DNA of 64,000 bases from an uncultured Bacteroidales bacterium (GCA_946185535.1 CAMHJX010000007.1:1-64000), one strand, 5' to 3'. Counted from the stretch's first letter, positions 1 through 8,961 are shown. The notes: generated by a model not told the origin, from the letters alone. Program-made: numbers and translations.

Positions 1-2
1 TC

Positions 3-1208
3 ACATTACCGAGAGACCTTTATCATGGTGAGAACGCTTTAGAAGCATTGAAGACATTTACAGGTAAACGCGCTGTTATCTGCGTAGGCGGAGGAAGCAT
101 GAAACGTTTCGGATTTTTAGATAGAGCCATCGCCTACCTCCAAGAAGCTGGCATGGAAGTAAAAGTGATTGACGGCATCGAGCCCGACCCGTCGGTGGAG
201 ACCGTGATGAAAGGTGCCGCTGTGATGCGTGAGTTTCAACCCGACTGGATTGTGGCCATTGGCGGTGGTTCACCCATCGATGCAGCCAAAGCCATGTGGA
301 TTAAGTACGAATACCCTGAGACCACTTTCGAAGACATGTGCAAAGTGTTCGGTCTGCCCAAACTGAGAACCAAGGCCCATTTCTGCGCTGTTTCGTCCAC
401 TTCAGGCACAGCCACCGAAGTGACCGCTTTCTCCATCATCACCGACTATGCCAAGGGCATCAAGTACCCCATCGCTGACTTTGAAATCACGCCCGACGTG
501 GCCATCGTTGACCCAGCCTTGGCCCAAACCATGCCCAAGAAATTGGTCGCCCACACGGGTATGGACGCCATGACGCACGCCATCGAAGCCTACGTTTCGA
601 CCGCCCACTGCGACTACACCGATCCGTTAGCCATGCATGCCATCAAGATGATTCAAAGAGACTTGGTGAACTCGTACAACGGCGACGTGACCGCCCGCAA
701 CGAGATGCACAATGCCCAATGCCTCGCCGGCATGGCCTTTTCCAACGCCCTATTAGGCATCGTCCACTCGATGGCCCACAAGACAGGTGCCGCGTTCGCC
801 GACTACGGCGCACACATCATCCACGGTGCCGCCAACGCCATGTATCTGCCCAAGGTGATTGCCTTCAATGCCAAGAATCCCGAGGCCAAGCAACGTTACG
901 GTGTCATCGCCGACAATATGAACCTTGGCGGAAGCAATGACGACGAAAAGGTGGCCCTGCTTATCGCCGCACTGCGCAAGATGAACGACGACCTCAACAT
1001 CCCGCACTGCATCAAGAACTATGGTGCCGACTCCTACCCTTGCGAACAAGGTTTTGTGCCTGAGAATGTGTTCCTTGAAAGACTTCCCGAAATCGCCAAG
1101 AACGCTATCGGTGACGCCTGCACAGGCTCCAACCCGTGCATCCCGACGCAAAAGGAGATGGAAGAGCTGCTGAAGTGCTGCTACTACGATACCGAAGTTA
1201 ATTTTTGA
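3..1208 (+). CDS. Iron-containing alcohol dehydrogenase, 5' end cut by the window edge
   Basis: Group III iron-dependent alcohol dehydrogenase, which interconverts an aldehyde and an alcohol with NAD(P)H in fermentation. The reading frame is open from base 3 with no stop, and the residues before the first in-frame TTG (TLPRDLYHGENALEAL) look like the usual N-terminus of the family. I therefore treat the gene as running off the left edge and reject a TTG start at 48. Visible signatures are GGGSMKRFGF near the N-terminus, the dinucleotide-binding AIGGGSPIDAAKA, and the metal ligands in GMDAMTHAIEAY (Asp and His), GIVHSMAHKTGA (His) and ADYGAHIIHG (His). The substrate cannot be read from the sequence; butanol-, propanediol- or lactaldehyde-type enzymes are all possible. 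The gene stands alone on the plus strand and is followed by a GC-rich hairpin. Confidence 0.93.
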   Translation, partial: TLPRDLYHGENALEALKTFTGKRAVICVGGGSMKRFGFLDRAIAYLQEAGMEVKVIDGIEPDPSVETVMKGAAVMREFQPDWIVAIGGGSPIDAAKAMWIKYEYPETTFEDMCKVFGLPKLRTKAHFCAVSSTSGTATEVTAFSIITDYAKGIKYPIADFEITPDVAIVDPALAQTMPKKLVAHTGMDAMTHAIEAYVSTAHCDYTDPLAMHAIKMIQRDLVNSYNGDVTARNEMHNAQCLAGMAFSNALLGIVHSMAHKTGAAFADYGAHIIHGAANAMYLPKVIAFNAKNPEAKQRYGVIADNMNLGGSNDDEKVALLIAALRKMNDDLNIPHCIKNYGADSYPCEQGFVPENVFLERLPEIAKNAIGDACTGSNPCIPTQKEMEELLKCCYYDTEVNF

Positions 1209-1228
1209 GTTGATATAACCATTTGACA

Positions 1229-1257
1229 GGCGGGCAGCCAATAAAAGGCTGCTCGCC
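1229..1257 (+). terminator. GC-rich hairpin after the alcohol dehydrogenase
   Basis: An 11-bp stem (1229-1239 with 1247-1257, one G-T pair) with a 7-base A-rich loop lies 20 bases after the stop. No T-run follows, so it may be a weak terminator or a 3' stabilising hairpin. Confidence 0.5.
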
Positions 1258-1323
1258 TAAAATGGTATATAGCATTACAACAAATCTATTCAAACAAAAA
1301 CAACCCTTTAAAACTAACCCAAA

Positions 1324-1551
1324 ATGAATATTAAAGTATGCGTTGGCAGTTCATGCCACCTGAAAGGTTCCTACGAAGTCATTCTAGCCACCGAAAACTT
1401 TTTCGAAGGCATGGCTTGCGACGGCGGCTGCCTTAATGGTCCGGTGTGTATCACCCACAGCCCGCGCAACGTCGTCGACGTGGACAAATACGGCAATGAG
1501 GCCAAAGAAAAGACCATCTTCAATACCGTAAAGCTAATGACGGGATTTTGA
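1324..1551 (+). CDS. 75-residue chimera: [2Fe-2S] protein head joined to an [FeFe]-hydrogenase tail
   Basis: The first 20 residues (IKVCVGSSCHLKGSYEVI) closely match the start of the [2Fe-2S] protein encoded at 18635-18940 (IKICTGSSCHLNGSYDVI, 13 of 18 identical). From about residue 27 the sequence changes to EGMACDGGCLNGP...VDKYGNEAKEKT, which resembles the extreme C-terminus of monomeric [FeFe]-hydrogenases around their third H-cluster motif (ExMACxxGCxxG). The simplest reading is an in-frame deletion that fused an upstream [2Fe-2S] gene to the end of a downstream hydrogenase gene. Four cysteines (C6, C11, C32, C36) remain in the spacing of a thioredoxin-like [2Fe-2S] site, so the product could still bind a cluster. 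Start is ATG 1324 and a terminator follows. Function unknown. Confidence 0.7.
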   Translation: MNIKVCVGSSCHLKGSYEVILATENFFEGMACDGGCLNGPVCITHSPRNVVDVDKYGNEAKEKTIFNTVKLMTGF

Positions 1552-1578
1552 TGAGATTCCATTTTTTGAATCCTTGTT

Positions 1579-1617
1579 CGAGGGCATGCCAATTCTGGTG
1601 TGCCCTCGGATTGTTTT
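1579..1617 (+). terminator. Intrinsic terminator after the chimeric gene
   Basis: A 13-bp imperfect stem (CGAGGGCATGCCA against TGGTGTGCCCTCG) is followed by TTGTTTTT. It lies 27 bases after the stop codon at 1551. Confidence 0.7.
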
Positions 1618-1705
1618 TGGGAACGGGAAACAACATAAGCGAGGCGGTTCCGCCGAGGTCGAAACGCCTTGAAATGGTTAGAACGATACCGTTTGATGAG
1701 CCTAC

Positions 1706-1792
1706 TTATTTGAAGAGTCCGCCTTTGCCATCACCAAAAAAGTACTTGCCTCCATCGGCAAGCAAGGCGAGCAAGATGATTATTGTAATCAT
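1706..1792 (-). CDS. Candidate 28-residue membrane peptide
   Basis: A short minus-strand frame starts at ATG 1792 and stops at 1706. It encodes a hydrophobic stretch (MITIIILLALLADGG) followed by a Gly/Lys/Phe-rich tail (KYFFGDGKGGLFK). The shape, one possible membrane segment plus a short polar tail, is that of many bacterial small membrane proteins. It lies between a plus-strand terminator and the 3' end of the Type ISP gene. I see no strong ribosome-binding site and no homologue I can name. The plus-strand frame over the same bases (1548-1799) looks like random sequence. Confidence 0.35.
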   Translation of the reverse strand: MITIIILLALLADGGKYFFGDGKGGLFK

Positions 1793-1845
1793 AATATAGT
1801 GTGTTTTTCGTTTAACTTAAATTAGATTTCTTGTAAACTACTGAT

Positions 1846-4800
1846 TTATTCAAATGTTATTTTTGGCAAATTGTCCACAATGTCCAGCGTTTTGATGCTG
1901 AGGGTGATAATGCTTTGTAGCAAATCAAGCGGATAGCGAGGGTTGCCTTGCTCGATACCCCACTGGTTGGCATCGTTGCGGATGCCGCTTTTGGTGTCCA
2001 CTTTGTCGCAGTAGCGTTCCATAATCCATTCAATGGCGCTCTTGCCATTGACCACATAGTCGTAGGCGCGTAAGGGAATGTTCCGCAAGGTGATGAAGGG
2101 ATTGTATTCGATGACGCTCTTGTCTTTCTCCTTCCCTTGCTTGCCAAACTTCATTTGGGTGACGCGATATAACTTCTCAGGCGTGTTGTTGTCGGCAATG
2201 CCAGGCAGCATGTTGTGGCAATCCACCACCACCTGTTTAGTAGCGGGCACTTGTTCGTAGTTCAGGTGCAGTTCGGCCAACTCCCGACCTGCTATAGAAA
2301 AGGCCCAGAAATCCTCGGCTTTCTCCACCAATGGAATCCGTGGCAGCATCTTCTTCAAATCGTTGGCAAAGGTCTCACGATAGGTGGGACAATGCAGGAA
2401 GCCATAGACATAGTAGAAGATGTCTTCTTTCTGCACTTTGCCGCCATACTGCTCCCTTGCCAGCTTGAGGATGAAATCGGTGACGGCATCGTGGCGGATA
2501 TATTTCCCTTCCCCATCGTCGAACAACGAGGTTTGAGCGGCTTTGCGCTCTTCGTACCAATAGAGAGGAAAACATTGGGTATCACCAGCAAAATGATTGT
2601 CTGTGTATTGGTTAGTTATCAGACATGTGATCTCTTTCGTTGTGCCAATACAAGAAACACAGATGAGCGTGTTCCTATAAGCATTCGTAGGAAAAAACTG
2701 CACCCATTGGCCAGGACGTTCAATTATGTTACGGTCATACGCAAGACATTGCTTTGTAAAGGGACGATATAACCCATATATAAAGCAATCATTTTCAACC
2801 GCAATTGGTTTGTTATTATATGCATCCTTTTTCAAGTTAACACTCCAGCTAATTTGAGTTTCCTCTTTGGTTAGTTCTTCTATTGAACCAGAATTGAGCA
2901 ATTCTCGCTGTCGGTTATATGTAGTAACCATGCGTTTCACATTATCAAATAAGGCTTTTTGGCTGTAATTATACACCCATGCATCACGGCTTGTAGCCAC
3001 TCCAACAGCATTAGTCACAAAGAACGAATGTGCCTTGTCGTTGTATCGTTTCTCTGGCTCTATGGGAATATAAGACGAGAAGTTATTATTGCGCAAGTTT
3101 ATCCAATCTCCATGTTCATTTGGGTGGAGAATGTCCATAGGAAGCATAGCAATACTGTGCGTTTTTCGGATAATGTCAAGTTTCTGCTCACGAGAGAGAT
3201 AATCGCCGATGTCGTGGTAATGAATGATTGCCTTTCGAATATGCGGCTTCTTCACCAATAAGGTGATACTGACTGGGGTACGGCTGCCACTGCCGAAAAT
3301 CTTACCTCCTTCTTTGCGGGATAATTCGCCGCTAGTACGCTGATTCCCACGAAGATTGAAAACATAAATCTCGGCAAACTCTTGCTCAATGCTTTTGCGG
3401 AAACCATCGAAAGCATTGTTATCAAGCCAAGCACCGTTACTGACAAACGCCACAATACCCTCTGAATCCAATCGATCAGTGGCATATCGAAATGCTTTGA
3501 TATAAGAATCATATACTGAGTTCTTTAGTGTGGCAGTGCTTCCTTGGACATACGTTTTTTCCAATTGTTCCTCCAATAATGGATAATGTTGGTTCTGTGC
3601 GTTGTCGTTAGCGCTCTTTTGGCCTGCGGAATATGGTGGATTGCCAACTACCACTGTTATTCTGCTTTTCAATTGATTCTCCACACGTTTGCTGTTTTCT
3701 ACGAATGGAGTCTCCATACCTTCAATTTCCACCTGCTTGGGCTTGGAATCAGCATACATCTGCTCGCCCAACTGGAAAGTATCGGTAAGGCAAATGCCAG
3801 GGAAAGCTGTGTAACTATCAGTCTGATGCAACAAGTCGTGATAGACATTCTCAATGTTGACACTGGCGATATAATAGGCCAGTAACACGATTTCGTTGGC
3901 AAAAATCTCATTCTTGTATTTATACTCAATATCTTTGATGATGCCGCTTTGCAACAATCGGGTGATAAAAGTACCTGTGCCAGTGAACGGGTCTATGATT
4001 TTCACATTACGGTCATTCAACGAGCGACCAAAATGCTCATTGAGTACATGCTCCACACTGTGGATGATGAAATCCACCACTTCAACAGGGGTATAGACGA
4101 TGCCTAATTGCTCTTTCACTTTCGGGAAGGCAGTGGTGAAGAACTTATCGTATAGTTCTACCACAACCTTTTGTTTGGCTTCGGCATTATCCAGTTTCTC
4201 GGCACGTTGACGGACACTGTCGTAGAACTTTTCCAAGCTTTTTCGGTCGGCTTCGTCAATCTTATCGTTCAACAAGGCCACAATCTTGCTCATCGCCTTA
4301 CTGACAGGATTGTTGGCGGTGAATGCATAGCTGTCAAACAGCGCTTCAAAGACAGGCTGGGTGATGATATGTTGCGCCAGCATCTCCACCGCCTGCGGTT
4401 CGCTGACTGAGGGATTGATGTCTTTGTGTAGACCTTTCAAGAAACGGTCAAACTCACGCCGTGCCTTGGGGTCTTCGGCAATCAAGCGATTGATTTGGGC
4501 AATGTGTTTCTCGGCAATCTTGGCGACATCGCTTGCCCACTGTTCCCAATAGCGTTTGCTGCCTACCTTTTGCACCATACGGGCGAAAATGACATTTTGC
4601 AGTTGCTCAAAACGAAGTTCCAATTGGGTTTGATATTCGGCTTGCGATTCGGCTGCCATCCAACTGTTGCCCCCGCCTTCCTCCTCGTTGCCACTGCCGT
4701 AGCTTATCAGTTGGCTTCCTGGTCGGATAAGCTGTACCGAATCAGGACGTTTCTTGTTGAGTTCAATTTTGTTGACCATAGCATTGAAACGGTCGTCATG

Positions 4801-6747
4801 GGCACGAAGGGCATTGAGGATGTCCCACACCACAGCGTAGGTCTTGTTGTCGTCCAATGCCTTTTCGGGGTCAACATCGCTTGGCACCACGATGGGGATG
4901 ATGATGTAGCCATATTTCTTGCCTTCGGCACGCCGCATGACACGCCCCACGCTCTGCACCACGTCTACCTGCGAGTTTTTGGCGGCAAGAAAGATGACGG
5001 CATCCAACGAGGGAACGTCAACACCTTCACTCAAGCAACGGACATTGCTCAACAGGTGGCAATTAAAACCGTCGGTTCGTGTGCGTTTCAGCCAACCCAA
5101 ATGCTCTTCACGACGAGCAGCACCCATACTGCCGTCCACATGACGGGCTTCCACACGAACTAATCCCTCACGTTCTTTGTCATTGAGACTGGCATAATAA
5201 GATTCAGCACAGGCATTAAAGGCATTTGTGATAGCCTTGGAGACTTTGATATTTTGGCAGAAAGCAACGGCGCGATGCATGGGTTGCGGGTCAATCTCAC
5301 GCAATAGTTGGTTGTCGTAACGACTGCGCTTGCTGAGTGCGTTGATACAGCCAATGAGTTTTGCCATATCGTCGGTGTCAACTTCCTTACGGGTGTCGTT
5401 GTCGAGACCAGAAAGTGCGGTTTGCACTTCGGTGGTCACATCGCCAGGCTCCACGTTAAGGATAAGTACCTTGTAATCGCTGAGAAGGTTCTTGTCCACT
5501 GCCTTACCGAAACCTAAGCGATAGAATTCTTCACCATAAAGTTCGGCATCATCCATCGAGCAAAGGTAGGCTTCGTTTTCACGAGCCCGTTTCTGGTCAG
5601 CCTCTTTATAGAGTCGCGGCGTGGCGGTCATATACATGCGTTTGCGTGCATGGATGAAATTGTTGTCGTGTACTCGGACAAAAGCACTTTCGTCGTTGCC
5701 TTTCAATGTTATCCCTGTGGTGCGGTGAGCCTCATCGCAAATTATGAGGTCGAAAGTCAGTTCTTCACCGATGGCTTTTTGAGCGGTAGCGATACGCTCA
5801 ATGCTCTGGTAAGTGGAGAATACCACCAACATTCCTTTGCGTTTATCATGCTGCAAGGCATAAAGCTGTTGCTTGATTTGTTCCACGCTGGTTGAGGCTG
5901 GGAATGCAAGTTCCTCTACGGTGGTGATATTGGTGTCGTCATCCTTGGTATGGGTACTGCTTACTTCGCTATCGGAGCAGATACACATCGGGCGAATGGG
6001 CTGTTGCGCATCGAAGCTCCATTCCCGAAGCGTTTGTCCAAGCAGGGCGATACTGGGGACGAGGAACAACACTTTGCCATTGTTGGTCAATGCCTCGGCG
6101 ATACGAAGTGAGGTGAACGTCTTTCCAGTGCCACAAGCCATAATGAGTTTTCCACGGTCGTGTTCCTGATAATACCGCAAAGCCTCATCGAGCGCGTCTT
6201 TTTGATGGTCGAGCAGATGTTTGTGCTTGGTAATGGCTTTTGTGCCGCTGATGCCCTTGTCAAGTTCCTCCCAATCGACAGGCATTTCCGCCAATTCGGC
6301 AAGGTGAAGCACACTTGCTGGAATAGCCTGACCACTGAAACTTTCGGCAGCATGTGAAGTGAAGCCGCCATCAGTGGTATCTATCCACAATCGGAAACTG
6401 AAGTAATGGAGGTTGCCATCATCGTCTTTAAATGAGCGTGAAGAGGTGGCAAGGAATGTATCCACTGCTTCTTTGTCAATCTTGGCATGGGCGCGATAAC
6501 ATTTGCATTGGATTGCCCAATAATGGTTATCATTGGTTTGCGCAACGAGGTCGATGCCCGTGTCGTGCAGCGAAATGCTTTGGCGGAAGGGAAACTCACT
6601 CCACAACCACACCTGTTGCAACTCGTTGCAATAGGGCGGAATGGTGCGAAGCATAGCCTGCATAAGGCGTTCAAATCGTTTGCCTTTGTCAGCTTCGGAG
6701 TGCGATTGGTTGCGGTAGCGGTTGATAACGTTCTCGAAATGGCTCAT
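1846..6747 (-). CDS. Type ISP restriction-modification enzyme (nuclease-helicase-methyltransferase in one chain)
   Basis: A 1633-residue single-chain restriction-modification protein like the LlaGI/LlaBIII group (usually about 1570-1600 residues). Domains in order: an Mrr-like PD-(D/E)xK nuclease at about 20-110 (GID66, Q80-C-K82); a superfamily 2 translocase with Walker A ACGTGKT at 204-210, DEAH at 338-341 and a helicase C-terminal region with QSVGRVMRR; an adenine methyltransferase with DPFTGTGTF near 919 and catalytic NPPY near 1034; then a C-terminal target-recognition region of about 450 residues. In this family one protein methylates one strand of an asymmetric site and cuts after two converging enzymes collide. 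Reading frame and active-site motifs are complete, so it is probably functional. It neighbours an AbiE toxin-antitoxin pair, so this is a defence block. The 3' third is visibly more AT-rich in places, as expected for a recognition domain that changes by exchange. Confidence 0.92.
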   Translation of the reverse strand: MSHFENVINRYRNQSHSEADKGKRFERLMQAMLRTIPPYCNELQQVWLWSEFPFRQSISLHDTGIDLVAQTNDNHYWAIQCKCYRAHAKIDKEAVDTFLATSSRSFKDDDGNLHYFSFRLWIDTTDGGFTSHAAESFSGQAIPASVLHLAELAEMPVDWEELDKGISGTKAITKHKHLLDHQKDALDEALRYYQEHDRGKLIMACGTGKTFTSLRIAEALTNNGKVLFLVPSIALLGQTLREWSFDAQQPIRPMCICSDSEVSSTHTKDDDTNITTVEELAFPASTSVEQIKQQLYALQHDKRKGMLVVFSTYQSIERIATAQKAIGEELTFDLIICDEAHRTTGITLKGNDESAFVRVHDNNFIHARKRMYMTATPRLYKEADQKRARENEAYLCSMDDAELYGEEFYRLGFGKAVDKNLLSDYKVLILNVEPGDVTTEVQTALSGLDNDTRKEVDTDDMAKLIGCINALSKRSRYDNQLLREIDPQPMHRAVAFCQNIKVSKAITNAFNACAESYYASLNDKEREGLVRVEARHVDGSMGAARREEHLGWLKRTRTDGFNCHLLSNVRCLSEGVDVPSLDAVIFLAAKNSQVDVVQSVGRVMRRAEGKKYGYIIIPIVVPSDVDPEKALDDNKTYAVVWDILNALRAHDDRFNAMVNKIELNKKRPDSVQLIRPGSQLISYGSGNEEEGGGNSWMAAESQAEYQTQLELRFEQLQNVIFARMVQKVGSKRYWEQWASDVAKIAEKHIAQINRLIAEDPKARREFDRFLKGLHKDINPSVSEPQAVEMLAQHIITQPVFEALFDSYAFTANNPVSKAMSKIVALLNDKIDEADRKSLEKFYDSVRQRAEKLDNAEAKQKVVVELYDKFFTTAFPKVKEQLGIVYTPVEVVDFIIHSVEHVLNEHFGRSLNDRNVKIIDPFTGTGTFITRLLQSGIIKDIEYKYKNEIFANEIVLLAYYIASVNIENVYHDLLHQTDSYTAFPGICLTDTFQLGEQMYADSKPKQVEIEGMETPFVENSKRVENQLKSRITVVVGNPPYSAGQKSANDNAQNQHYPLLEEQLEKTYVQGSTATLKNSVYDSYIKAFRYATDRLDSEGIVAFVSNGAWLDNNAFDGFRKSIEQEFAEIYVFNLRGNQRTSGELSRKEGGKIFGSGSRTPVSITLLVKKPHIRKAIIHYHDIGDYLSREQKLDIIRKTHSIAMLPMDILHPNEHGDWINLRNNNFSSYIPIEPEKRYNDKAHSFFVTNAVGVATSRDAWVYNYSQKALFDNVKRMVTTYNRQRELLNSGSIEELTKEETQISWSVNLKKDAYNNKPIAVENDCFIYGLYRPFTKQCLAYDRNIIERPGQWVQFFPTNAYRNTLICVSCIGTTKEITCLITNQYTDNHFAGDTQCFPLYWYEERKAAQTSLFDDGEGKYIRHDAVTDFILKLAREQYGGKVQKEDIFYYVYGFLHCPTYRETFANDLKKMLPRIPLVEKAEDFWAFSIAGRELAELHLNYEQVPATKQVVVDCHNMLPGIADNNTPEKLYRVTQMKFGKQGKEKDKSVIEYNPFITLRNIPLRAYDYVVNGKSAIEWIMERYCDKVDTKSGIRNDANQWGIEQGNPRYPLDLLQSIITLSIKTLDIVDNLPKITFE

Positions 6748-6836
6748 GATGTATCTCGGTTTTGGCGTTTCGCCTTTCCGTTACATCACAAAAAAATCCG
6801 TGAACTTCTGTCTGAGACTGAGGTTCGCCAAAACCC

Positions 6837-6897
6837 TTAACACAAACAAGAAAGCCCACGGATGAACCGTGAGCGTTCCGCTTTCTTGTAGTGTTAA
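6837..6897 (-). promoter_or_regulatory. Long inverted repeat in the leader of the Type ISP gene
   Basis: TTAACAC plus ACAAGAAAGC on the left pairs with GCTTTCTTGT plus GTGTTAA on the right, and a second small hairpin (CACGG/CCGTG, 6857-6861 with 6867-6871) sits in the loop. It ends about 90 bases before the ATG of the restriction-modification gene. It could attenuate or delay expression, or bind a controller. The T-poor flanks argue against a plain terminator. Confidence 0.5.
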
Positions 6898-7378
6898 GAT
6901 CTAAAATTTGGCGATTTCAGTCTCTACATAGAAAAGCAAAAAACGCTTTATATCAATATGTTATTTAATCAGTTGTATCTCTATTTATTTGCACTTTTGG
7001 GGTTGATGGGTGCAAAGATAGGAAAAATAAAGATTGAAGAATAAAGTTTACAAAAAACCATAGTTTTCAGCGCATAGGATGAGATGCATAGCTCTTCTAC
7101 TATCGAATTACAGCCTCTTATTTATCAACCGCAATCATATTATCAATAGTTCGTTAAATTTTGAACAACTAAGCAGCGTCAGCGACACCATAATATAACA
7201 TAATATAAAATTTCTTTGAAATCGTTGGTATTTTATAGCTTGTTCGGCAGTTTGCCAGACAGCACGGAAAACTGTGAATCATCATTGCGTTGTGGACAAG
7301 CGTCTTGACATTGACTTTTAAAAGACAGAAGAATCATTTGTAACGATGGGCGTTTGCCCAAATATGAGCAACTTTTCT
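6898..7378. other. AT-rich gene-free stretch in the defence block
   Basis: About 480 bases between the Type ISP gene and abiEii hold no credible gene on either strand. A possible minus-strand promoter -7 element, TATCTTTG (TAnnTTTG), lies at 7013-7020 and would give a leader of roughly 260 bases carrying the inverted repeat at 6837-6897. I see no convincing -33 TTTG at the normal spacing. Confidence 0.4.
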
Positions 7379-7421
7379 AAAAAAAACCTTCAAATCTACT
7401 GCACTTTTGAAAAAATGCAGT
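7379..7421 (-). terminator. Terminator after abiEii
   Basis: Read on the minus strand, ACTGCA pairs with TGCAGT (7398-7421) with an A/T-rich inner stem, followed downstream by a run of T (A-run at 7379-7386 on the plus strand). It lies five bases past the abiEii stop. Confidence 0.55.
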
Positions 7422-7425
7422 AATA

Positions 7426-8301
7426 TTATTTCTCTTCCCAATACCTATCATAAAGACCTTTCAACCGTACAATAATCACGGCCATCACATTGGCAAATGA
7501 AAGCGATTCCTTCCACTGGATCTTTTTCAAGAACACTTCCCATCGCTTTAGGCGCACTTCATCGGTGCAAAAGTCATCATTGAACAATTGTAGATTGGCA
7601 TTATATGCAAGCTCACGATTGTCGAAGGTGGCTTTTATTGCCTCATACAGCATTTCATCATCAAATTCCTTCGTGGTGAGAATCTGGTAGCAATCAAAGA
7701 AGTCCTTCATGCGGCTGTTGTTGACATCGCGCTCCACCATGGCGTGGAACTTCTCAGCTACAATAGTCTCTAGCGAATAGGCTTGGATGTTGATGCTGGG
7801 GACATCCTGAAGCAATAAGGGGAAATCAACTGTAACGGGACCAGGAGTCACCACATCGCCGAATCCAACATCCATCGACATGGGATAGACGATGGTGTCC
7901 ATCTTGGCAGTGACGAAAAAACGAGACCCTGGATATTCCTTTTCGACAGTAATCGGCTCTGAACGAAGCCCATCAACATCGAAAGTGACACCATCTTCCA
8001 AGCATTCGATACTCAATATCTCACGAAAGACCTTTTCCAAATGCTCACGGTCACGATTGATGCGCTGGGCCATGAAATCGATGTCGATGGTAGGTCGAGT
8101 CTCCAAACCGTTGATCGCATAGAGCAACGAGCTGCCCTTCAGGAGGAAATTCTCGCGGTAAGGACTCACCGATACGCGGTATAACAGTCGCTCATTGAAA
8201 TAACGAGCCAATAGATACATGTATTTGTAACCTGATGAGTTCATCAGATTAAGCAACTTGGTCTTGACTGACTTGCCGTAGTTCTTGATAGATTTTGTCA
8301 T
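7426..8301 (-). CDS. abiEii: AbiEii-family nucleotidyltransferase toxin
   Basis: A 291-residue member of the AbiEii/AbiGii nucleotidyltransferase toxin family, the toxin half of a type IV toxin-antitoxin system linked to phage abortive infection. The nucleotidyltransferase signature is complete: LKGSSLLYAI (G56, S57) followed by RPTIDIDFMA with the metal-binding pair D73 and D75. A later EKFHAM...NSRMKDFFD block carries the conserved Lys and Asp seen in the family. Family members such as MenT modify tRNA acceptor ends; the target here is unknown. Its ATG overlaps the antitoxin stop (ATGA at 8298-8301), so the two are translationally coupled with the antitoxin first. Confidence 0.9.
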   Translation of the reverse strand: MTKSIKNYGKSVKTKLLNLMNSSGYKYMYLLARYFNERLLYRVSVSPYRENFLLKGSSLLYAINGLETRPTIDIDFMAQRINRDREHLEKVFREILSIECLEDGVTFDVDGLRSEPITVEKEYPGSRFFVTAKMDTIVYPMSMDVGFGDVVTPGPVTVDFPLLLQDVPSINIQAYSLETIVAEKFHAMVERDVNNSRMKDFFDCYQILTTKEFDDEMLYEAIKATFDNRELAYNANLQLFNDDFCTDEVRLKRWEVFLKKIQWKESLSFANVMAVIIVRLKGLYDRYWEEK

Positions 8302-8879
8302 TCTATTGCAATTTCAAGGTAGTTATTCATCACTTTTGTCAGTCGCAGCTTTTGCGCATATTCGGAAAGACGGCTGAGGTTGCGTTCCTTCATGCGGGCA
8401 TAGCTTCGAATTACTTCGGCGCACACATCCAGTCCAACTTTATTGCGGTATTTCACGGCATCGCATACACTCCGCTCCAAATCGGTCATGCGCACCTGAA
8501 AACCAGAAATCTCTTTCCGCTCGATGCCGAACTCCATGTTTTCCTTCTTCCAATAATAGAGGTTGATGGGCAGCTCTTCGGGGAGTACCACCTTCCGCTT
8601 GGCTTCAATGGCAATGCAAAAGGCTGGTGGAACTGTGGTACAAAGCTGATGGTGCATCCATGCGGTGTAGAGACACACGATGCCACCAGGCACGATGCGC
8701 TCTATATCGATCATGGTATTAAGCATGGCTGACGGCTCGGCATACACACCATGACACAGTCGCACTATGTCACCTTTTCTAACCGCTCTGCGCAGCCGCT
8801 CATACTCTGCTCTTCCCTCCAAGTCCTTTGTAGAGATGACCCCTCCTTTAGATGCTATTCGTTCAGAGATTGTTTCCAT
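8298..8879 (-). CDS. abiEi: AbiEi-family antitoxin (winged-helix transcriptional repressor)
   Basis: A 193-residue partner of the AbiEii toxin. The first 50 residues (RIASKGGVISTKDLEG...RRAVRKGDIVRLCHGVYA) are the winged-helix 'AbiEi_4' type N-terminus, and the rest matches the C-terminal antitoxin part in length. The product should neutralise the toxin and repress its own promoter. I chose ATG 8879 (METISERIASK) over a TTG two codons upstream. A TACCTTTG -7 element lies at 8900-8907, which would give a leader of about 15 bases, and an inverted repeat at 8938-8961 is a candidate operator. Confidence 0.85.
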   Translation of the reverse strand: METISERIASKGGVISTKDLEGRAEYERLRRAVRKGDIVRLCHGVYAEPSAMLNTMIDIERIVPGGIVCLYTAWMHHQLCTTVPPAFCIAIEAKRKVVLPEELPINLYYWKKENMEFGIERKEISGFQVRMTDLERSVCDAVKYRNKVGLDVCAEVIRSYARMKERNLSRLSEYAQKLRLTKVMNNYLEIAIE

Positions 8880-8899
8880 ATACAACCATTTTTCAGCTG

Positions 8900-8961
8900 C
8901 AAAGGTAATGTATTTTTCTTTATTTCGTTACTTTTGAACGGAGAATTTTAATAATCTCCGT
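8900..8961 (-). promoter_or_regulatory. abiE promoter with candidate AbiEi operator
   Basis: TACCTTTG (8900-8907, minus strand) fits the Bacteroidota -7 consensus TAnnTTTG. Upstream, ACGGAGA (8938-8944) and TCTCCGT (8955-8961) form a perfect 7-bp inverted repeat with a 10-bp A/T spacer. AbiEi proteins are known to bind inverted repeats in their own promoters, so this is the likely autoregulatory site. Confidence 0.5.

Noticed and set aside
48-50. TTG as the start of the alcohol dehydrogenase
   Set aside because: The frame is open to the window edge and the residues before it match the family N-terminus.
1548-1799. 83-codon plus-strand reading frame
   Set aside because: No signature and a composition like translated non-coding DNA; a terminator lies inside it.
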